Position numbers and translations under genes: made by a program
Part shown: positions 35,626-45,086 of the stretch, in pieces
How the letters are laid out: every line of letters begins with the position of its first letter
Position numbering within the stretch: position 1 is the first letter of the stretch
The notes under the pieces: model-generated
What the model was told of the DNA's origin: nothing
Database searches by the model: none
What the model saw: only the letters and a program-made list of their open reading frames with translations
From: Rurimicrobium sp040387755
GTDB lineage: Bacteria > Bacteroidota > Bacteroidia > Chitinophagales > Chitinophagaceae
Assembly: GCA_040387755.1 (NCBI GenBank)
Contig: JAZKDB010000002.1
Coordinates: 868,001 to 932,000, forward strand
Direction: 5' to 3'
Length of the DNA stretch: 64,000 bases

Positions 35626-36843
35626 TTGACTTTCGACGACTTTGAATTAGAATACGACCTGCTGGATGGTATCGACGCAATGGGCTATACAAAAGCCACT
35701 CCAATACAGGAACAAGCTATTCCCCGCATACTTAATAATGAAGATTTAATTGCCTGCGCACAAACCGGGACCGGAAAAACAGCAGCATTTGTACTGCCTA
35801 TTCTCAACAAAATTCTCACCACCGAAACCAAGCATATCAATACTCTGGTTTTGGTTCCTACCCGCGAGTTAGCCCAACAAATTGATCAACAGATTGAGGC
35901 TATGGCCTACTATATTGAGGTAAGCTCTATTGCAGTTTATGGCGGTAGCGATGGCATTACCTGGGAGCAACAAAAACGCGCGCTTAAAAAAGGGGCTGAT
36001 ATTATCATTGCCACTCCCGGACGTTTAATTGCCTTGCTGAATATGGGTGCTATAGACTTTAGCCAGCTGCAACATTTAGTATTGGATGAGGCAGACCGAA
36101 TGCTGGATATGGGATTTGTAGAAGATATTGAGCGAATTGTGAGTGAATTGCCGAAAAACAGACAAACCTTATTGTTTTCGGCAACAATGCCACCCAAAAT
36201 AAGAACACTTGCCAGTAAAATTTTAAACAATCCTGTCCAAATAAGTATTGCCATTTCAAAGCCGGCAGAAGGAATTGTACAACAAGCATATCTTGCTTAT
36301 GATACCCAAAAAGATGCTTTATTAAAGGGCATACTGAATAGTGGAACTTTCAAAAGCATTATTATTTTTTGCAGCACCAAAGACAAGGTAAAAGTGGTAC
36401 ACACGATGTTGCAAAGGGGAAAAATAGATGCAAAACCTTTTCATTCTGACTTGAAACAGGAAGAACGTGAGGAGATTATGCAACAATTTAAGAATAAGAG
36501 AATTACGGCTTTAGTAGGTACAGATGTATTATCGCGGGGAATAGATGTGACAGGCATTGACCTGGTGCTTAATTATGATGTACCACCGGATCCGGAAGAT
36601 TATATCCACAGAATCGGGCGTACAGCAAGAGCCGAAACTACCGGTACAGCTATTACTTTCATCAACGATAAAGACATGTATCGCTTTGCCGCTATCGAGA
36701 AGATGATAGAACGCGAAATTCCTAAATTACCCTTGCCTGAGGGATTAGGAGAAGGACCAGTGTATAATGCTCTTGCCAAAAAGCCAGCATTCAAACATGG
36801 AGGTGGCGGCACCAAGAAAAAATTCAGCCCCAGAAAAAAATAA
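35626..36843 (+). CDS. DEAD-box RNA helicase (RhlE-like)
   Basis: 405 residues. All helicase motifs are visible: the Q motif (GYTKATPIQEQAIP), motif I (AQTGTGKTAA), Ia (PTRELAQQ), DEAD (VLDEADRMLD), SAT (FSATMPP), and the C-terminal motifs ending in HRIGRTARA. A basic tail (KHGGGGTKKKFSPRKK) suits RNA binding. It remodels structured RNA using ATP, probably in ribosome assembly or mRNA turnover. The frame starts at TTG 35626 (MTFDDFEL), and family alignment needs these residues. The next ATG lies inside the Q motif region, so TTG is the real start. Confidence 0.95.
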   Translation: MTFDDFELEYDLLDGIDAMGYTKATPIQEQAIPRILNNEDLIACAQTGTGKTAAFVLPILNKILTTETKHINTLVLVPTRELAQQIDQQIEAMAYYIEVSSIAVYGGSDGITWEQQKRALKKGADIIIATPGRLIALLNMGAIDFSQLQHLVLDEADRMLDMGFVEDIERIVSELPKNRQTLLFSATMPPKIRTLASKILNNPVQISIAISKPAEGIVQQAYLAYDTQKDALLKGILNSGTFKSIIIFCSTKDKVKVVHTMLQRGKIDAKPFHSDLKQEEREEIMQQFKNKRITALVGTDVLSRGIDVTGIDLVLNYDVPPDPEDYIHRIGRTARAETTGTAITFINDKDMYRFAAIEKMIEREIPKLPLPEGLGEGPVYNALAKKPAFKHGGGGTKKKFSPRKK

Positions 36844-36845
36844 AG

Positions 36846-37130
36846 ATGAACTCAATTGACCTGAAAGAACTGGAGCAATGGACACAAAGTGGTAAAAACT
36901 TTGTGCTCATTGATGTTCGCGAAACTTTTGAGCATGAACATTTTAATATTGGCGGTATCAATATACCTCTTGGGCAATTGTCCATCTCTACTCAACAAAT
37001 ACCTTTAGACGCTGACATTGTTGTGTATTGCGCTAAAGGCATCAGGAGTGTTATTGCAATACAAAAATTAGAAGCTAAAGGTTATCAGCAGTTATTTAAC
37101 CTCAGTGGTGGAGTACACCATTTATACTAG
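36846..37130 (+). CDS. Rhodanese-domain sulfurtransferase
   Basis: 94 residues, a single rhodanese domain. It has the IDVRETFEHEHFNIGGINIPLG segment and the active-site loop VYCAKGIRS, with cysteine as the sulfur-carrying residue. Such proteins move sulfane sulfur or handle reactive sulfur. It starts 2 nt after the helicase stop and is translationally coupled. The TAG stop shares the CTAG tetranucleotide (37127-37130) with the TAG of the convergent histidine kinase gene. Confidence 0.92.
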   Translation: MNSIDLKELEQWTQSGKNFVLIDVRETFEHEHFNIGGINIPLGQLSISTQQIPLDADIVVYCAKGIRSVIAIQKLEAKGYQQLFNLSGGVHHLY

Positions 37131-40100
37131 CCCAAGGGTACTGTCAGGAAAAAGGTTGTCCCTTCATTGTTTTTCGATTCAAATCTGATATTACCTCCCC
37201 ACAGTTCAATTATCTTTTTTGACATTGCAAGACCAAGCCCTGTACCTGATGATTTGGTCGTAAAGTAAGGGTCAAAAATCTTATCCTTTACCTCTTCAGG
37301 AATCCCTGTTCCATTGTCTGTCACTTTTATTGTTACAGTCTGTTCTTCGCTGTTGAGTATCAGTTCAATATTGACGTGCCCATCTCTGTCGTCTGTAGGT
37401 ACAGACTCTACTGCATTCTGAACAATATTTGTAAAAATGCGCAGCATCTGGCTTTTATCTGCAAAAACAATGATTGGTATATCGGGTAATGTGTGGTTAA
37501 TCGTCACTTTCTTATTACCGGCAAATAACAATACTATATTTTCCAACATCGCCTTCAAATCAATTCGCTCGGTTTTGTTTTCAGGCATTTTTGCAAAGTT
37601 TGAAAACTCAGATGCGATATAATTGAGGTTATCTATTTGTTCAATAATAGAACTTGAGACCCTTTTGGTCAAATTGATAATATCCGGATGATTGGAATTA
37701 ATCGCTTGTTGCAGATATTGGATATTCAATTTCATTGGTGTCAGCGGATTCTTAATTTCATGGGCAACCTGCTGCGCCATTTCCCGCCAGGCATTTTGCC
37801 TTTCGTCCAGTACTAAAGACCTCGCTGTTTTTTCTACAGAGGCTACCATTTTGTTGTATTCTTCAACAAGGAGTCCTATCTCATCCCGATAAGGCCAGTT
37901 AATCAATTCATTCTTTTTAAGGTTAACATTTTTTAGGCTATCTGCCACCAATCTTAAGGAACGGGTAAGGCTATTGATAAAAATGAAGGTGATAACACTG
38001 GAGATTAAAATAAGAATGGTATAGATATTAACTAAGGTTGTGATTAATGATATAATCTGATTATCTAAATACTCTTTTGTGTAAAAGAAAGGTATGTTTA
38101 AATATCCGAGAAATGTACTGCCCTGGCCGTATAAGGGAGCATAACTTGCTGTATAACTAAGTGCACCAACCTTTTCGGGCTGCAGATAACTGGTCAGGCC
38201 TTTATGTGCCAAGGTATACTTCACCATTGGCGCCATGTAATTAGAAAAAACATTGGCCTTGTAGATATTTTCGTGAGTTGTAAAAACCAGCAGACCATTT
38301 TTATCAAATATATTTATATCCAGCTTTTGCTGCTTTGCAATATTGGTCAGAAAAAAAACAAACTCTTTATTGGTTAGCTGATTTTCGTTTTTATCGCTAG
38401 ATTTCTTATTCTCTAAATAATCAGAAATTGCTTCGGTAAGATTTTGGGTACTATTCTCTATATTAGTAATGCTGGAACTTTGGTATTTATCTGTCAGAAA
38501 GAAAACTGTGGAAATACCGATAATAAAGAATGAAATGCCTGTAAAACCAAGTACAAAATACTTAATTCTCACACTCATACTGCTATTATAAAAAGAGCGG
38601 ATTTTCTTCCCTTTAACCCAGGCTGTAGATAATAATGCAATCCAGTTTTCAATCGTGGCAATCAATAAAAATATTCCGAAAAGGAATGAGAATATTGTCA
38701 GTACGCCAATGGGAACGTTGTTTTTGTAGACAACAACATACACCAGATTTGGTGCAGCTTTATAATACAATTCTGAAAATCCATCATTGTTAAAAAATGC
38801 TATGGAATTCTTATACGAGATTGGCTTTATTAATCTGAAACCAAAATTATATGTACCAGATTGATGCTCTAGCTTACCATTGCTATAGATGGCGTAATCG
38901 TACTCGAAGTTTTTCTTATCCAGACTGGAATGATTCTTCAGCAATTTGGGATATACCGATTGGATAATATTCTGCTTCAGTTTCAAATTGATAGCTAAAT
39001 AGCCCAAAACAGAGCTGTTATCCTCATTCTTAATGGGTAAAAAAACCAGATAGGCTCCCTGATCAGTATTCTCAAGCCGGAAAAAAAGTGAATTGCATAA
39101 GGTAGGTTTACTCCTGTTCTTCAATCCAATTAAACTATCTAAAGAGACATTTTCATTAGCAAATAAAGATTGCCCGTTTGCATCATACAAAAATATGTCC
39201 TGCGCGTACTTTGTATAGAACATTTCTGAATTAAATACTCTGAAATGCTTGTAGATATCATTTGTCGTTAATGAGTCTGAAAACTGTAACCAATCCTTCA
39301 ATAGGCTATCCTGCTTGATATGCTCGGCAATGCTCTCAAATTTCAACTCCAGGTCTTCATCCTGCTGGCGGGTAAGACTTTCTGCGAAGGCTATCCTGGA
39401 AATATTTCGCTCTTTATCATCAATATAAAATTTGAAATAAAGAGCGAATAAAACGGAAAAATAAACGCTGACAAAAATCAATGAGAACAATCCTGTTTTG
39501 GGTAACAGATTGTTCAATTTCTGTGAATCGATGATATACAAAAAGAAAATTGCCCACAATAATGCGAAAATATCAATACCTCTTATCCAGGCTGTAGAGT
39601 CTCCGGGATAAATATCAGGACAAATAAAGAGACGATAAATGCTTAACAGGATTAAAAGAATTATGAAGATACCGGCAAATTTTTTCCAACCTCCTCCTAT
39701 TGTCTTTGCAATAATGATATTGGATATTTGAAATTTCAAATAAAACACTCTGGCAAGCAGTGCAACAATGACCAAGGCCACCAGAGAAAATTGGTTGGTA
39801 GCAATAAAGGAATTGGTGTCGTAAGAAATATCCGAATCAAACACAAGAGATTTGACCAGATATTGAATATATAGACAGAAGCCTAAAATGAAGAATAATT
39901 CAATAAATAATATCCCCCAAAGAATTGGTTTGCTAAAACGCAGAATGAGGGATTTCTCAACTTTTTTAAATTGCCCGAGAATGAGGGATAATATCCAGTA
40001 TATAGCCAGTACATGTAAAAAAAGATGGCCAATAGAGCGTAAAAGATAATTGCTGGCAAAAATTTGCGGAGAAAACAGGTCTAAATTTTCAAGATTAAAA

Positions 40101-40876
40101 GGCAAACCATATTGGTAAATAAAAATCTGCACAATAACCAAAATAAACAAAATGAGCCCAATGCCGATAAAAGGTGAAAAAGCACGGCTCAGCTGTATGC
40201 TGATTAATTGCAAGGCCAAAATTGTACTTATAAATGCAGCTAAAATCAACACCATCAAAGTAAAATCCGGCTTATAAGGAGGAGCTTCATTAGCATTAAT
40301 ATTTATGTTAAAAACAGGATTATTCTCTAAAGAACTGATTGTAAAACTCTGTGCCGTTTTTTTGAAACTTATGGTAGAAGTATTGGGAATTAAGGACGAG
40401 GCAACAAAACCTGATTTTAGATACTCATTATTAATATCGTAATGAGCATAAATTGGTATAATAATATTGATTCTTCTGTCGGGATATTTTGAATTGCCAA
40501 AACTCTGATATAAAAAGACATTATTTCGTTCTTTAATAACGGTTAATTGAGGCAAAAAACGATTTTCGTATACTGGGTAAGTGTTATTATTCCAATAACT
40601 CAATTTGCCGTTTGAATACAAGTGGATAACAAATTTCTTACTCAATAATTCTCTAAATTGAGATTCTGAGAGATTACCTTTCCATAAACGATTAACCAAA
40701 TCGTCATCCCGAAACAGTGCCTGAATCTCCTTTTGTTGCTGAACTATACTTCTTTGAACAATTTTAGCCAGATTCCTGGGTTGCAGCATGTCCTTTGAAC
40801 GTGAATAATACAAAAATGCAATCACCCACAATAGAACTCCCAATAATGAAAAAAACAGGTATGATTTACGCTTCAT
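37127..40876 (-). CDS. Large multi-pass sensor histidine kinase (NtrY-like)
   Basis: 1249 residues. A first transmembrane helix (about 6-24) is followed by a periplasmic domain, then a block of about eight to nine helices between about 205 and 480. A second extracytoplasmic segment, more helices, a HAMP-like region and the kinase core follow. The phospho-accepting His1039 is in VAHEIKNPLTPMKL. The N box (NIVQNAVE, about 1150), G1 (DNGTGIP) and G2 (GTGLGLA) complete the ATPase. The ENPLTP-type H-box resembles NtrY-class kinases. No response regulator is adjacent, so it is an orphan here. It follows mazG by 8 nt and is probably cotranscribed. Confidence 0.92.
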   Translation of the reverse strand: MKRKSYLFFSLLGVLLWVIAFLYYSRSKDMLQPRNLAKIVQRSIVQQQKEIQALFRDDDLVNRLWKGNLSESQFRELLSKKFVIHLYSNGKLSYWNNNTYPVYENRFLPQLTVIKERNNVFLYQSFGNSKYPDRRINIIIPIYAHYDINNEYLKSGFVASSLIPNTSTISFKKTAQSFTISSLENNPVFNININANEAPPYKPDFTLMVLILAAFISTILALQLISIQLSRAFSPFIGIGLILFILVIVQIFIYQYGLPFNLENLDLFSPQIFASNYLLRSIGHLFLHVLAIYWILSLILGQFKKVEKSLILRFSKPILWGILFIELFFILGFCLYIQYLVKSLVFDSDISYDTNSFIATNQFSLVALVIVALLARVFYLKFQISNIIIAKTIGGGWKKFAGIFIILLILLSIYRLFICPDIYPGDSTAWIRGIDIFALLWAIFFLYIIDSQKLNNLLPKTGLFSLIFVSVYFSVLFALYFKFYIDDKERNISRIAFAESLTRQQDEDLELKFESIAEHIKQDSLLKDWLQFSDSLTTNDIYKHFRVFNSEMFYTKYAQDIFLYDANGQSLFANENVSLDSLIGLKNRSKPTLCNSLFFRLENTDQGAYLVFLPIKNEDNSSVLGYLAINLKLKQNIIQSVYPKLLKNHSSLDKKNFEYDYAIYSNGKLEHQSGTYNFGFRLIKPISYKNSIAFFNNDGFSELYYKAAPNLVYVVVYKNNVPIGVLTIFSFLFGIFLLIATIENWIALLSTAWVKGKKIRSFYNSSMSVRIKYFVLGFTGISFFIIGISTVFFLTDKYQSSSITNIENSTQNLTEAISDYLENKKSSDKNENQLTNKEFVFFLTNIAKQQKLDINIFDKNGLLVFTTHENIYKANVFSNYMAPMVKYTLAHKGLTSYLQPEKVGALSYTASYAPLYGQGSTFLGYLNIPFFYTKEYLDNQIISLITTLVNIYTILILISSVITFIFINSLTRSLRLVADSLKNVNLKKNELINWPYRDEIGLLVEEYNKMVASVEKTARSLVLDERQNAWREMAQQVAHEIKNPLTPMKLNIQYLQQAINSNHPDIINLTKRVSSSIIEQIDNLNYIASEFSNFAKMPENKTERIDLKAMLENIVLLFAGNKKVTINHTLPDIPIIVFADKSQMLRIFTNIVQNAVESVPTDDRDGHVNIELILNSEEQTVTIKVTDNGTGIPEEVKDKIFDPYFTTKSSGTGLGLAMSKKIIELWGGNIRFESKNNEGTTFFLTVPLG

Positions 40877-40884
40877 TTTCTATT

Positions 40885-41649
40885 TTATTGTTCGTTTCGT
40901 TTGGCTTCGTTCCATATTGCATCCATCTCTTCCAGACTCATTGATTCCAAATTTTTTTCCAACACTGCGGCCTTCTGTTCAATGAATTGAAACCTTCTGA
41001 TAAATTTTTTATTTGTTCTTTCCAATGCTTGTTCAGGGTCAATGTTGGCAAAACGTGCATAGTTAACCAATGCAAAAAAAACATCGCCCATTTCATCTTC
41101 AATCTTATCTCGATCTCCCGTAAATATAGCTTGTTCCAATTCTTCAAATTCCTCTTCAACCTTTTCCTTTACCTGACCAATGTTGTCCCACTCAAAACCA
41201 ACCTGCTTCGATTTTTCCTGAATCCTCAGTGCTTTAATCATGGCTGGCATAGCATTCGGAACACCCGACAATACTGATTTTTTCCCTTCCTTCAGTTTTA
41301 TCTTTTCCCAATTTCTTTTTACATCTTCTTCATCATTTACCTGTACACTTTCATAAATATGAGGATGCCTGCTCACCAATTTATTACTTACAGATTGAAC
41401 AACTTCGCCAAAAGAAAATTTACCTTCTTCGTCTGCTATTTTACTGTAGAATAATATATGCAGTAATAAATCTCCTAATTCTTCTTTAATATCCGTCCAA
41501 CGTTCATTCTCAATAGCATCAGTCAATTCATAAAGTTCTTCAATCGTTTGTGGACGTAATGATTGAATAGTTTGCTTTTTATCCCATGGACAACGACGAC
41601 GTAATTCGTCGAGGATAGTAATTAAACGAGAAAGAGATTGATTATACAA
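40885..41649 (-). CDS. mazG: Nucleoside triphosphate pyrophosphohydrolase MazG
   Basis: 254 residues with two MazG domains. The first carries CPWDKKQT, EELYELTDAIE and EELGDLLLHI; the second carries EEEFEELEQAI and EDEMGDVFFALVNYAR. The EExxE and ExxD metal-binding pairs needed to convert NTPs to NMP and pyrophosphate are intact, so it likely cleans the nucleotide pool. No ATG or GTG precedes the first domain in frame; TTG 41649 is the probable start. It is the first gene of a two-gene unit with the histidine kinase. Confidence 0.93.
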   Translation of the reverse strand: MYNQSLSRLITILDELRRRCPWDKKQTIQSLRPQTIEELYELTDAIENERWTDIKEELGDLLLHILFYSKIADEEGKFSFGEVVQSVSNKLVSRHPHIYESVQVNDEEDVKRNWEKIKLKEGKKSVLSGVPNAMPAMIKALRIQEKSKQVGFEWDNIGQVKEKVEEEFEELEQAIFTGDRDKIEDEMGDVFFALVNYARFANIDPEQALERTNKKFIRRFQFIEQKAAVLEKNLESMSLEEMDAIWNEAKRNEQ

Positions 41650-41741
41650 ATGAAACAGTATTGAATAAGTTTTTAAAGTCGGAATTTAAACTGCAAGATA
41701 ACGGAAAATATAATTGTTTTCTATTAATTAATCCGCTGTCC

Positions 41742-42740
41742 TTAATATTTAAAATAGGCTATTGTAGCTCCAAAACCGTAGCCTGCCTGCCACCCACTTT
41801 CAATAGCAGAAACATAAGTATTTGCCTTGAGCAATTGCTGAACCTCGTTTCTTAATACGCCTTTACCTACACCATGGATAACCACCAATCTGTCCTGTTT
41901 ATTCTTAATAGCGATGTCCAGATACTTCTCCAATTCAGCCAGTTGAATGAACAATATCTCAGCATTACTCAGACCTTTCCTATCATCCACCAATTGTTCT
42001 ATATGCAAGTCTACTTCATACTTGGGGATATCCTGAACAGAGCGAATTTTGCTGGGTGTATGTGGTATAACAGAGGGTAATACAAACTGGACTTTTTCCT
42101 TTTCTTTCATCCCAAATTCCTCAATCAATGTATACTGAAAAGTTGGAGTATTGTTGACTTGAACCGCAGAAATATGCTCAAATAACTTTGCGGAGCGAAT
42201 TTTCAAAACATCCTGATGAGTGGTATATTGACTACTCAAGGTTTCTTCAAGCTTCCATTCAAAACGGGGAATCTGTTGCATCATTTCCCAATCAATAAAA
42301 TGAAGGTATAAATCACTAAAGGGTTGCAAAATTCCTTGATAGCTAAATAACAATTCGTTTTGCACACGTACCTGATAATTAAAAGAAACTGTAAAATGGG
42401 AATGATTAATGGCAAATATCTTGACACGCTCTACTTGCTCTTCCATTTCTACTAAATGAAAAACAGGCATAAAAGCAAGGTGGATTCCTGAAGCGACTTT
42501 AGGCTTTTTCTCAGACAAATGTTCAACAGGTATTTGCTCACGCAATACTTTCTTCTTTTGCTCTTCCTTGTTCTTCTGGGTAAACCAGCGCAAATAAGGA
42601 TGGTCAATTTCGTCGATATGAATCGGAAAAATAGTCTTACCCACCTTTACTTCAGCCATCGTTTTGTCAATCAAGGAAACAATATATCCTTCTTCTCCTG
42701 TGCGCTTAATGAGCATCTTATCGCCTACCGAAAATTTCAT
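41742..42740 (-). CDS. DUF2027-Smr domain protein
   Basis: 332 residues. The N-terminal two thirds match the Bacteroidota DUF2027 region: a KOW-like opening (SVGDKMLIKRTGEEGYIV) and beta-rich middle. The C-terminal Smr domain (YEVDLHIEQLVDD, VIHGVGKGVLRNEVQQLL) has the DLH and HGxGxG motifs of the MutS2-type Smr nuclease fold. The Smr domain cuts or binds nucleic acids, recently linked in related proteins to rescue of collided ribosomes. Its role here is inferred. The -7 box CAAAAATA (minus TATTTTTG) ends 5 nt before its ATG. Confidence 0.88.
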   Translation of the reverse strand: MKFSVGDKMLIKRTGEEGYIVSLIDKTMAEVKVGKTIFPIHIDEIDHPYLRWFTQKNKEEQKKKVLREQIPVEHLSEKKPKVASGIHLAFMPVFHLVEMEEQVERVKIFAINHSHFTVSFNYQVRVQNELLFSYQGILQPFSDLYLHFIDWEMMQQIPRFEWKLEETLSSQYTTHQDVLKIRSAKLFEHISAVQVNNTPTFQYTLIEEFGMKEKEKVQFVLPSVIPHTPSKIRSVQDIPKYEVDLHIEQLVDDRKGLSNAEILFIQLAELEKYLDIAIKNKQDRLVVIHGVGKGVLRNEVQQLLKANTYVSAIESGWQAGYGFGATIAYFKY

Positions 42741-42745
42741 AATTA

Positions 42746-42753
42746 CAAAAATA
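42746..42753 (-). promoter_or_regulatory. -7 element directly in front of the Smr gene
   Basis: TATTTTTG on the minus strand, exact to TAnnTTTG, ends 5 nt before ATG 42740. It implies an almost leaderless transcript. Confidence 0.45.
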
Positions 42754-42837
42754 AGGTCATTTAACGCTTAAAATGGGATGTTTACACTTATGTCGTCATA
42801 AAATATCCCTATCTCAGATGAGTGCAAAATTAAAAAT

Positions 42838-42845
42838 TATCTTTG
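42838..42845 (+). promoter_or_regulatory. -7 element directly in front of the Sua5 gene
   Basis: TATCTTTG, exact to consensus, ends 6 nt before ATG 42852. It overlaps the alternative TTG start at 42843, which is therefore unlikely. Confidence 0.5.
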
Positions 42846-42851
42846 CTGCCG

Positions 42852-43826
42852 ATGCAAACAGTAATTGGCACAAATATCAATATAGCAAAGGAATTATTGA
42901 ACCGGAGTGAGCTGGTAGCCATACCAACCGAAACAGTATATGGCCTGGCAGCAAATGCCTGCAATCCTGATGCTGTTATCAAAATTTTTGAGGCAAAAAA
43001 CAGACCACATTTTAATCCGCTAATTGTGCATACCCAAAGCTGGAGCGCAGCGATGCAATATGTCCAACATGTCCCTGAAATAGCTCACGTGTTGGCATCT
43101 GAATTTGCCCCCGGGCCACTTACTTTTTTATTACCCAAACAAAATAATATACCCGACCTTGTAACAGCCGGAAGCAGTTTGGTGGCAATACGTGTACCCA
43201 ATCATCCAATGACCCTTGACTTACTGAAACAGCTTGATTTTCCGCTTGCTGCACCCAGTGCTAATCAATTCGGATATATCAGTCCTACTACTGCACACCA
43301 TGTATTGGATAGCCTGAATGGGAAAATAAACTATATCCTTGACGGTGGTCAGACCCTTGTAGGATTGGAAAGTACCATTATTGGTTTTGATAATGCAGAA
43401 AATGTACTGGTTCACAGAGTTGGTGGAATTGCCATTGAGGATATTGAAAAAGTTATCGGCAAAAAAGTTTTAATGGCGAATGAAAACACACAAATCAAGC
43501 CACAAACTGCCGGACAACTTAAGTCACATTATGCGCCAGATACTCCATTGTATATCGGGGATATCGAAGAATTGTATTTGAACAACCAAGACAAAAAAAT
43601 TGCGCTCATCAGCTTGTCAAATCCATACAATCATCTGGATATTACACATCGTTTTCCGCTTTCATTATCGGGCAACTTAAAAGAAGCAGCACAAAAACTT
43701 TTCGCTGTACTACGTCAAATTGACGAACTGGAGGTGGAGATTATTTTTGCAGAAAAATTCCCAAATGAAGGATTAGGTATAGCTATTAACGACAGGCTCA
43801 GCAGGGCTCAGGCAATATTCAAGTAA
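42852..43826 (+). CDS. L-threonylcarbamoyladenylate synthase (Sua5)
   Basis: 324 residues: a YrdC domain (PTETVYGLAANA, IFEAKNRPHFNPLIVH, AAPSANQFGYISPTTA) followed by a C-terminal Sua5 domain (SHYAPDTPLYIG, AINDRLSRAQAIF). It makes threonylcarbamoyl-AMP from threonine, bicarbonate and ATP for the t6A modification of tRNAs reading ANN codons. The long two-domain form is the Sua5 type rather than the short TsaC. ATG 42852 is preferred over TTG 42843 because a promoter element covers the latter. It converges with the TPR gene with one base between stops. Confidence 0.94.
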   Translation: MQTVIGTNINIAKELLNRSELVAIPTETVYGLAANACNPDAVIKIFEAKNRPHFNPLIVHTQSWSAAMQYVQHVPEIAHVLASEFAPGPLTFLLPKQNNIPDLVTAGSSLVAIRVPNHPMTLDLLKQLDFPLAAPSANQFGYISPTTAHHVLDSLNGKINYILDGGQTLVGLESTIIGFDNAENVLVHRVGGIAIEDIEKVIGKKVLMANENTQIKPQTAGQLKSHYAPDTPLYIGDIEELYLNNQDKKIALISLSNPYNHLDITHRFPLSLSGNLKEAAQKLFAVLRQIDELEVEIIFAEKFPNEGLGIAINDRLSRAQAIFK

Positions 43827-43827
43827 G

Positions 43828-44964
43828 CTATAATTCTGTAATCCTCTTTTTGGCAAAATTGACAATTGCCGTGTCTTCATTTTGTGACAGTCTGAGAAAA
43901 CTTTGATAAGCCTTTTTGGCTCGTTCTGTATCGCTGGCAGCTTCATAAGCCAGCGCTTTACGATACAAAAGCAGGTTGTTACCTGAAATAAATCTTGCTG
44001 TATCAAAATTCCTTTGTGCTTTGCCAAAATCCCTCAGTGCTTCATAATTTTCCGCCATTTCGGTGTAATAAGCTTCGGTATTTTCCGAAATTGCCATCGA
44101 CAAACATTTATTCAATAACTGATTACTTTTTTCATACTCTTTCAGGCCTGCATAAGCTTTGGCAGCATGATAATAAACCTGCTCTGCCTCTGAACCATTG
44201 CGCATCAAATATTCAGAATACTCAATACACAGTTTGTAATCCTTAATTTGGAGTGCAGCAAATACCCCAAACATCACAGGGGTAAAAATGGTCTCACCAA
44301 GGCCCAGATGAGTTAATTTATGAACCATTGGCAATACAGATTTGTATTTTTTCTGAAAATAAGCAGAACGAATACCCACTCCAAGGAGTGAAGAATTATT
44401 GGAATCTATTGCTAACCCGGACGTAATAACTACATCAGATTCTGCATACATTTTCTTAGCATACAAAGCATCAGCGAAGCTGTAAGCAATACTTAGATCG
44501 TTTGGCGCTGTTGTGTATGCTTTGGATAAATAGAACAAAGCAGAGTCGTCGATTCTGAGGCTCGTAAAACAATCAGCGACATTTTTCAGATATCGTGCCT
44601 GATCCGGTCTCAGCTGCAGCAATCGCTTGTAAAAAGACAATGCTTCTGTGAATTTTCGTTGTCGATTTTTAATCATCCCCAAATAGAGATTTGCCTGAAT
44701 ATTATTAGAATCTTTTTCGTAAGAACGACTGTAATAGGAGACTGCCTGATCAGTCAGACCCGTTTGAAAAGCGCTATAACCTGCAGCATTCAACAGGAAA
44801 TTGTCACAATCTTCTACAGGAATTGTCTGTACAAAAGTAAGTAGTGCTGAATAAGACTGCTCTTCGAGGCATTGGCTTACAAAAACACGATTGTAGCCAG
44901 AAGCATTTACAACAGTTGATTGAAAACTGAGCATTATGACAAAAAATAGCATTCTTTTGAGCAT
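43828..44964 (-). CDS. Exported TPR protein
   Basis: 378 residues from ATG 44964. A signal peptide (MLKRMLFFVIMLSFQSTVVNA) precedes about nine TPR units, for example AVSYYSRSYEKDSNNIQANLYLG, ALSFYKRLLQLRPDQARYL and AKKAYQSFLRLSQNEDTA. It is probably a periplasmic scaffold; the partner is unknown. The frame extends upstream to 45039, but the extra residues run into the divergent promoter region and add a second hydrophobic stretch, which is less likely. Confidence 0.82.
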   Translation of the reverse strand: MLKRMLFFVIMLSFQSTVVNASGYNRVFVSQCLEEQSYSALLTFVQTIPVEDCDNFLLNAAGYSAFQTGLTDQAVSYYSRSYEKDSNNIQANLYLGMIKNRQRKFTEALSFYKRLLQLRPDQARYLKNVADCFTSLRIDDSALFYLSKAYTTAPNDLSIAYSFADALYAKKMYAESDVVITSGLAIDSNNSSLLGVGIRSAYFQKKYKSVLPMVHKLTHLGLGETIFTPVMFGVFAALQIKDYKLCIEYSEYLMRNGSEAEQVYYHAAKAYAGLKEYEKSNQLLNKCLSMAISENTEAYYTEMAENYEALRDFGKAQRNFDTARFISGNNLLLYRKALAYEAASDTERAKKAYQSFLRLSQNEDTAIVNFAKKRITEL

Positions 44965-45049
44965 ACAGATAAAGATTAATAATACTAATAGAAAACGCAA
45001 AAAACACACAAAAATTGCATAAATAAAAATTCTTCCCAATTACTCTATC

Positions 45050-45057
45050 TAACTTTG
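45050..45057 (+). promoter_or_regulatory. -7 element of the NDH-2 gene
   Basis: TAACTTTG matches the consensus exactly, 29 nt before ATG 45087. The -33 region is not clear. Confidence 0.45.
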
Positions 45058-45086
45058 CCTTCGCATCATTCCAAATAATAGTAAAG

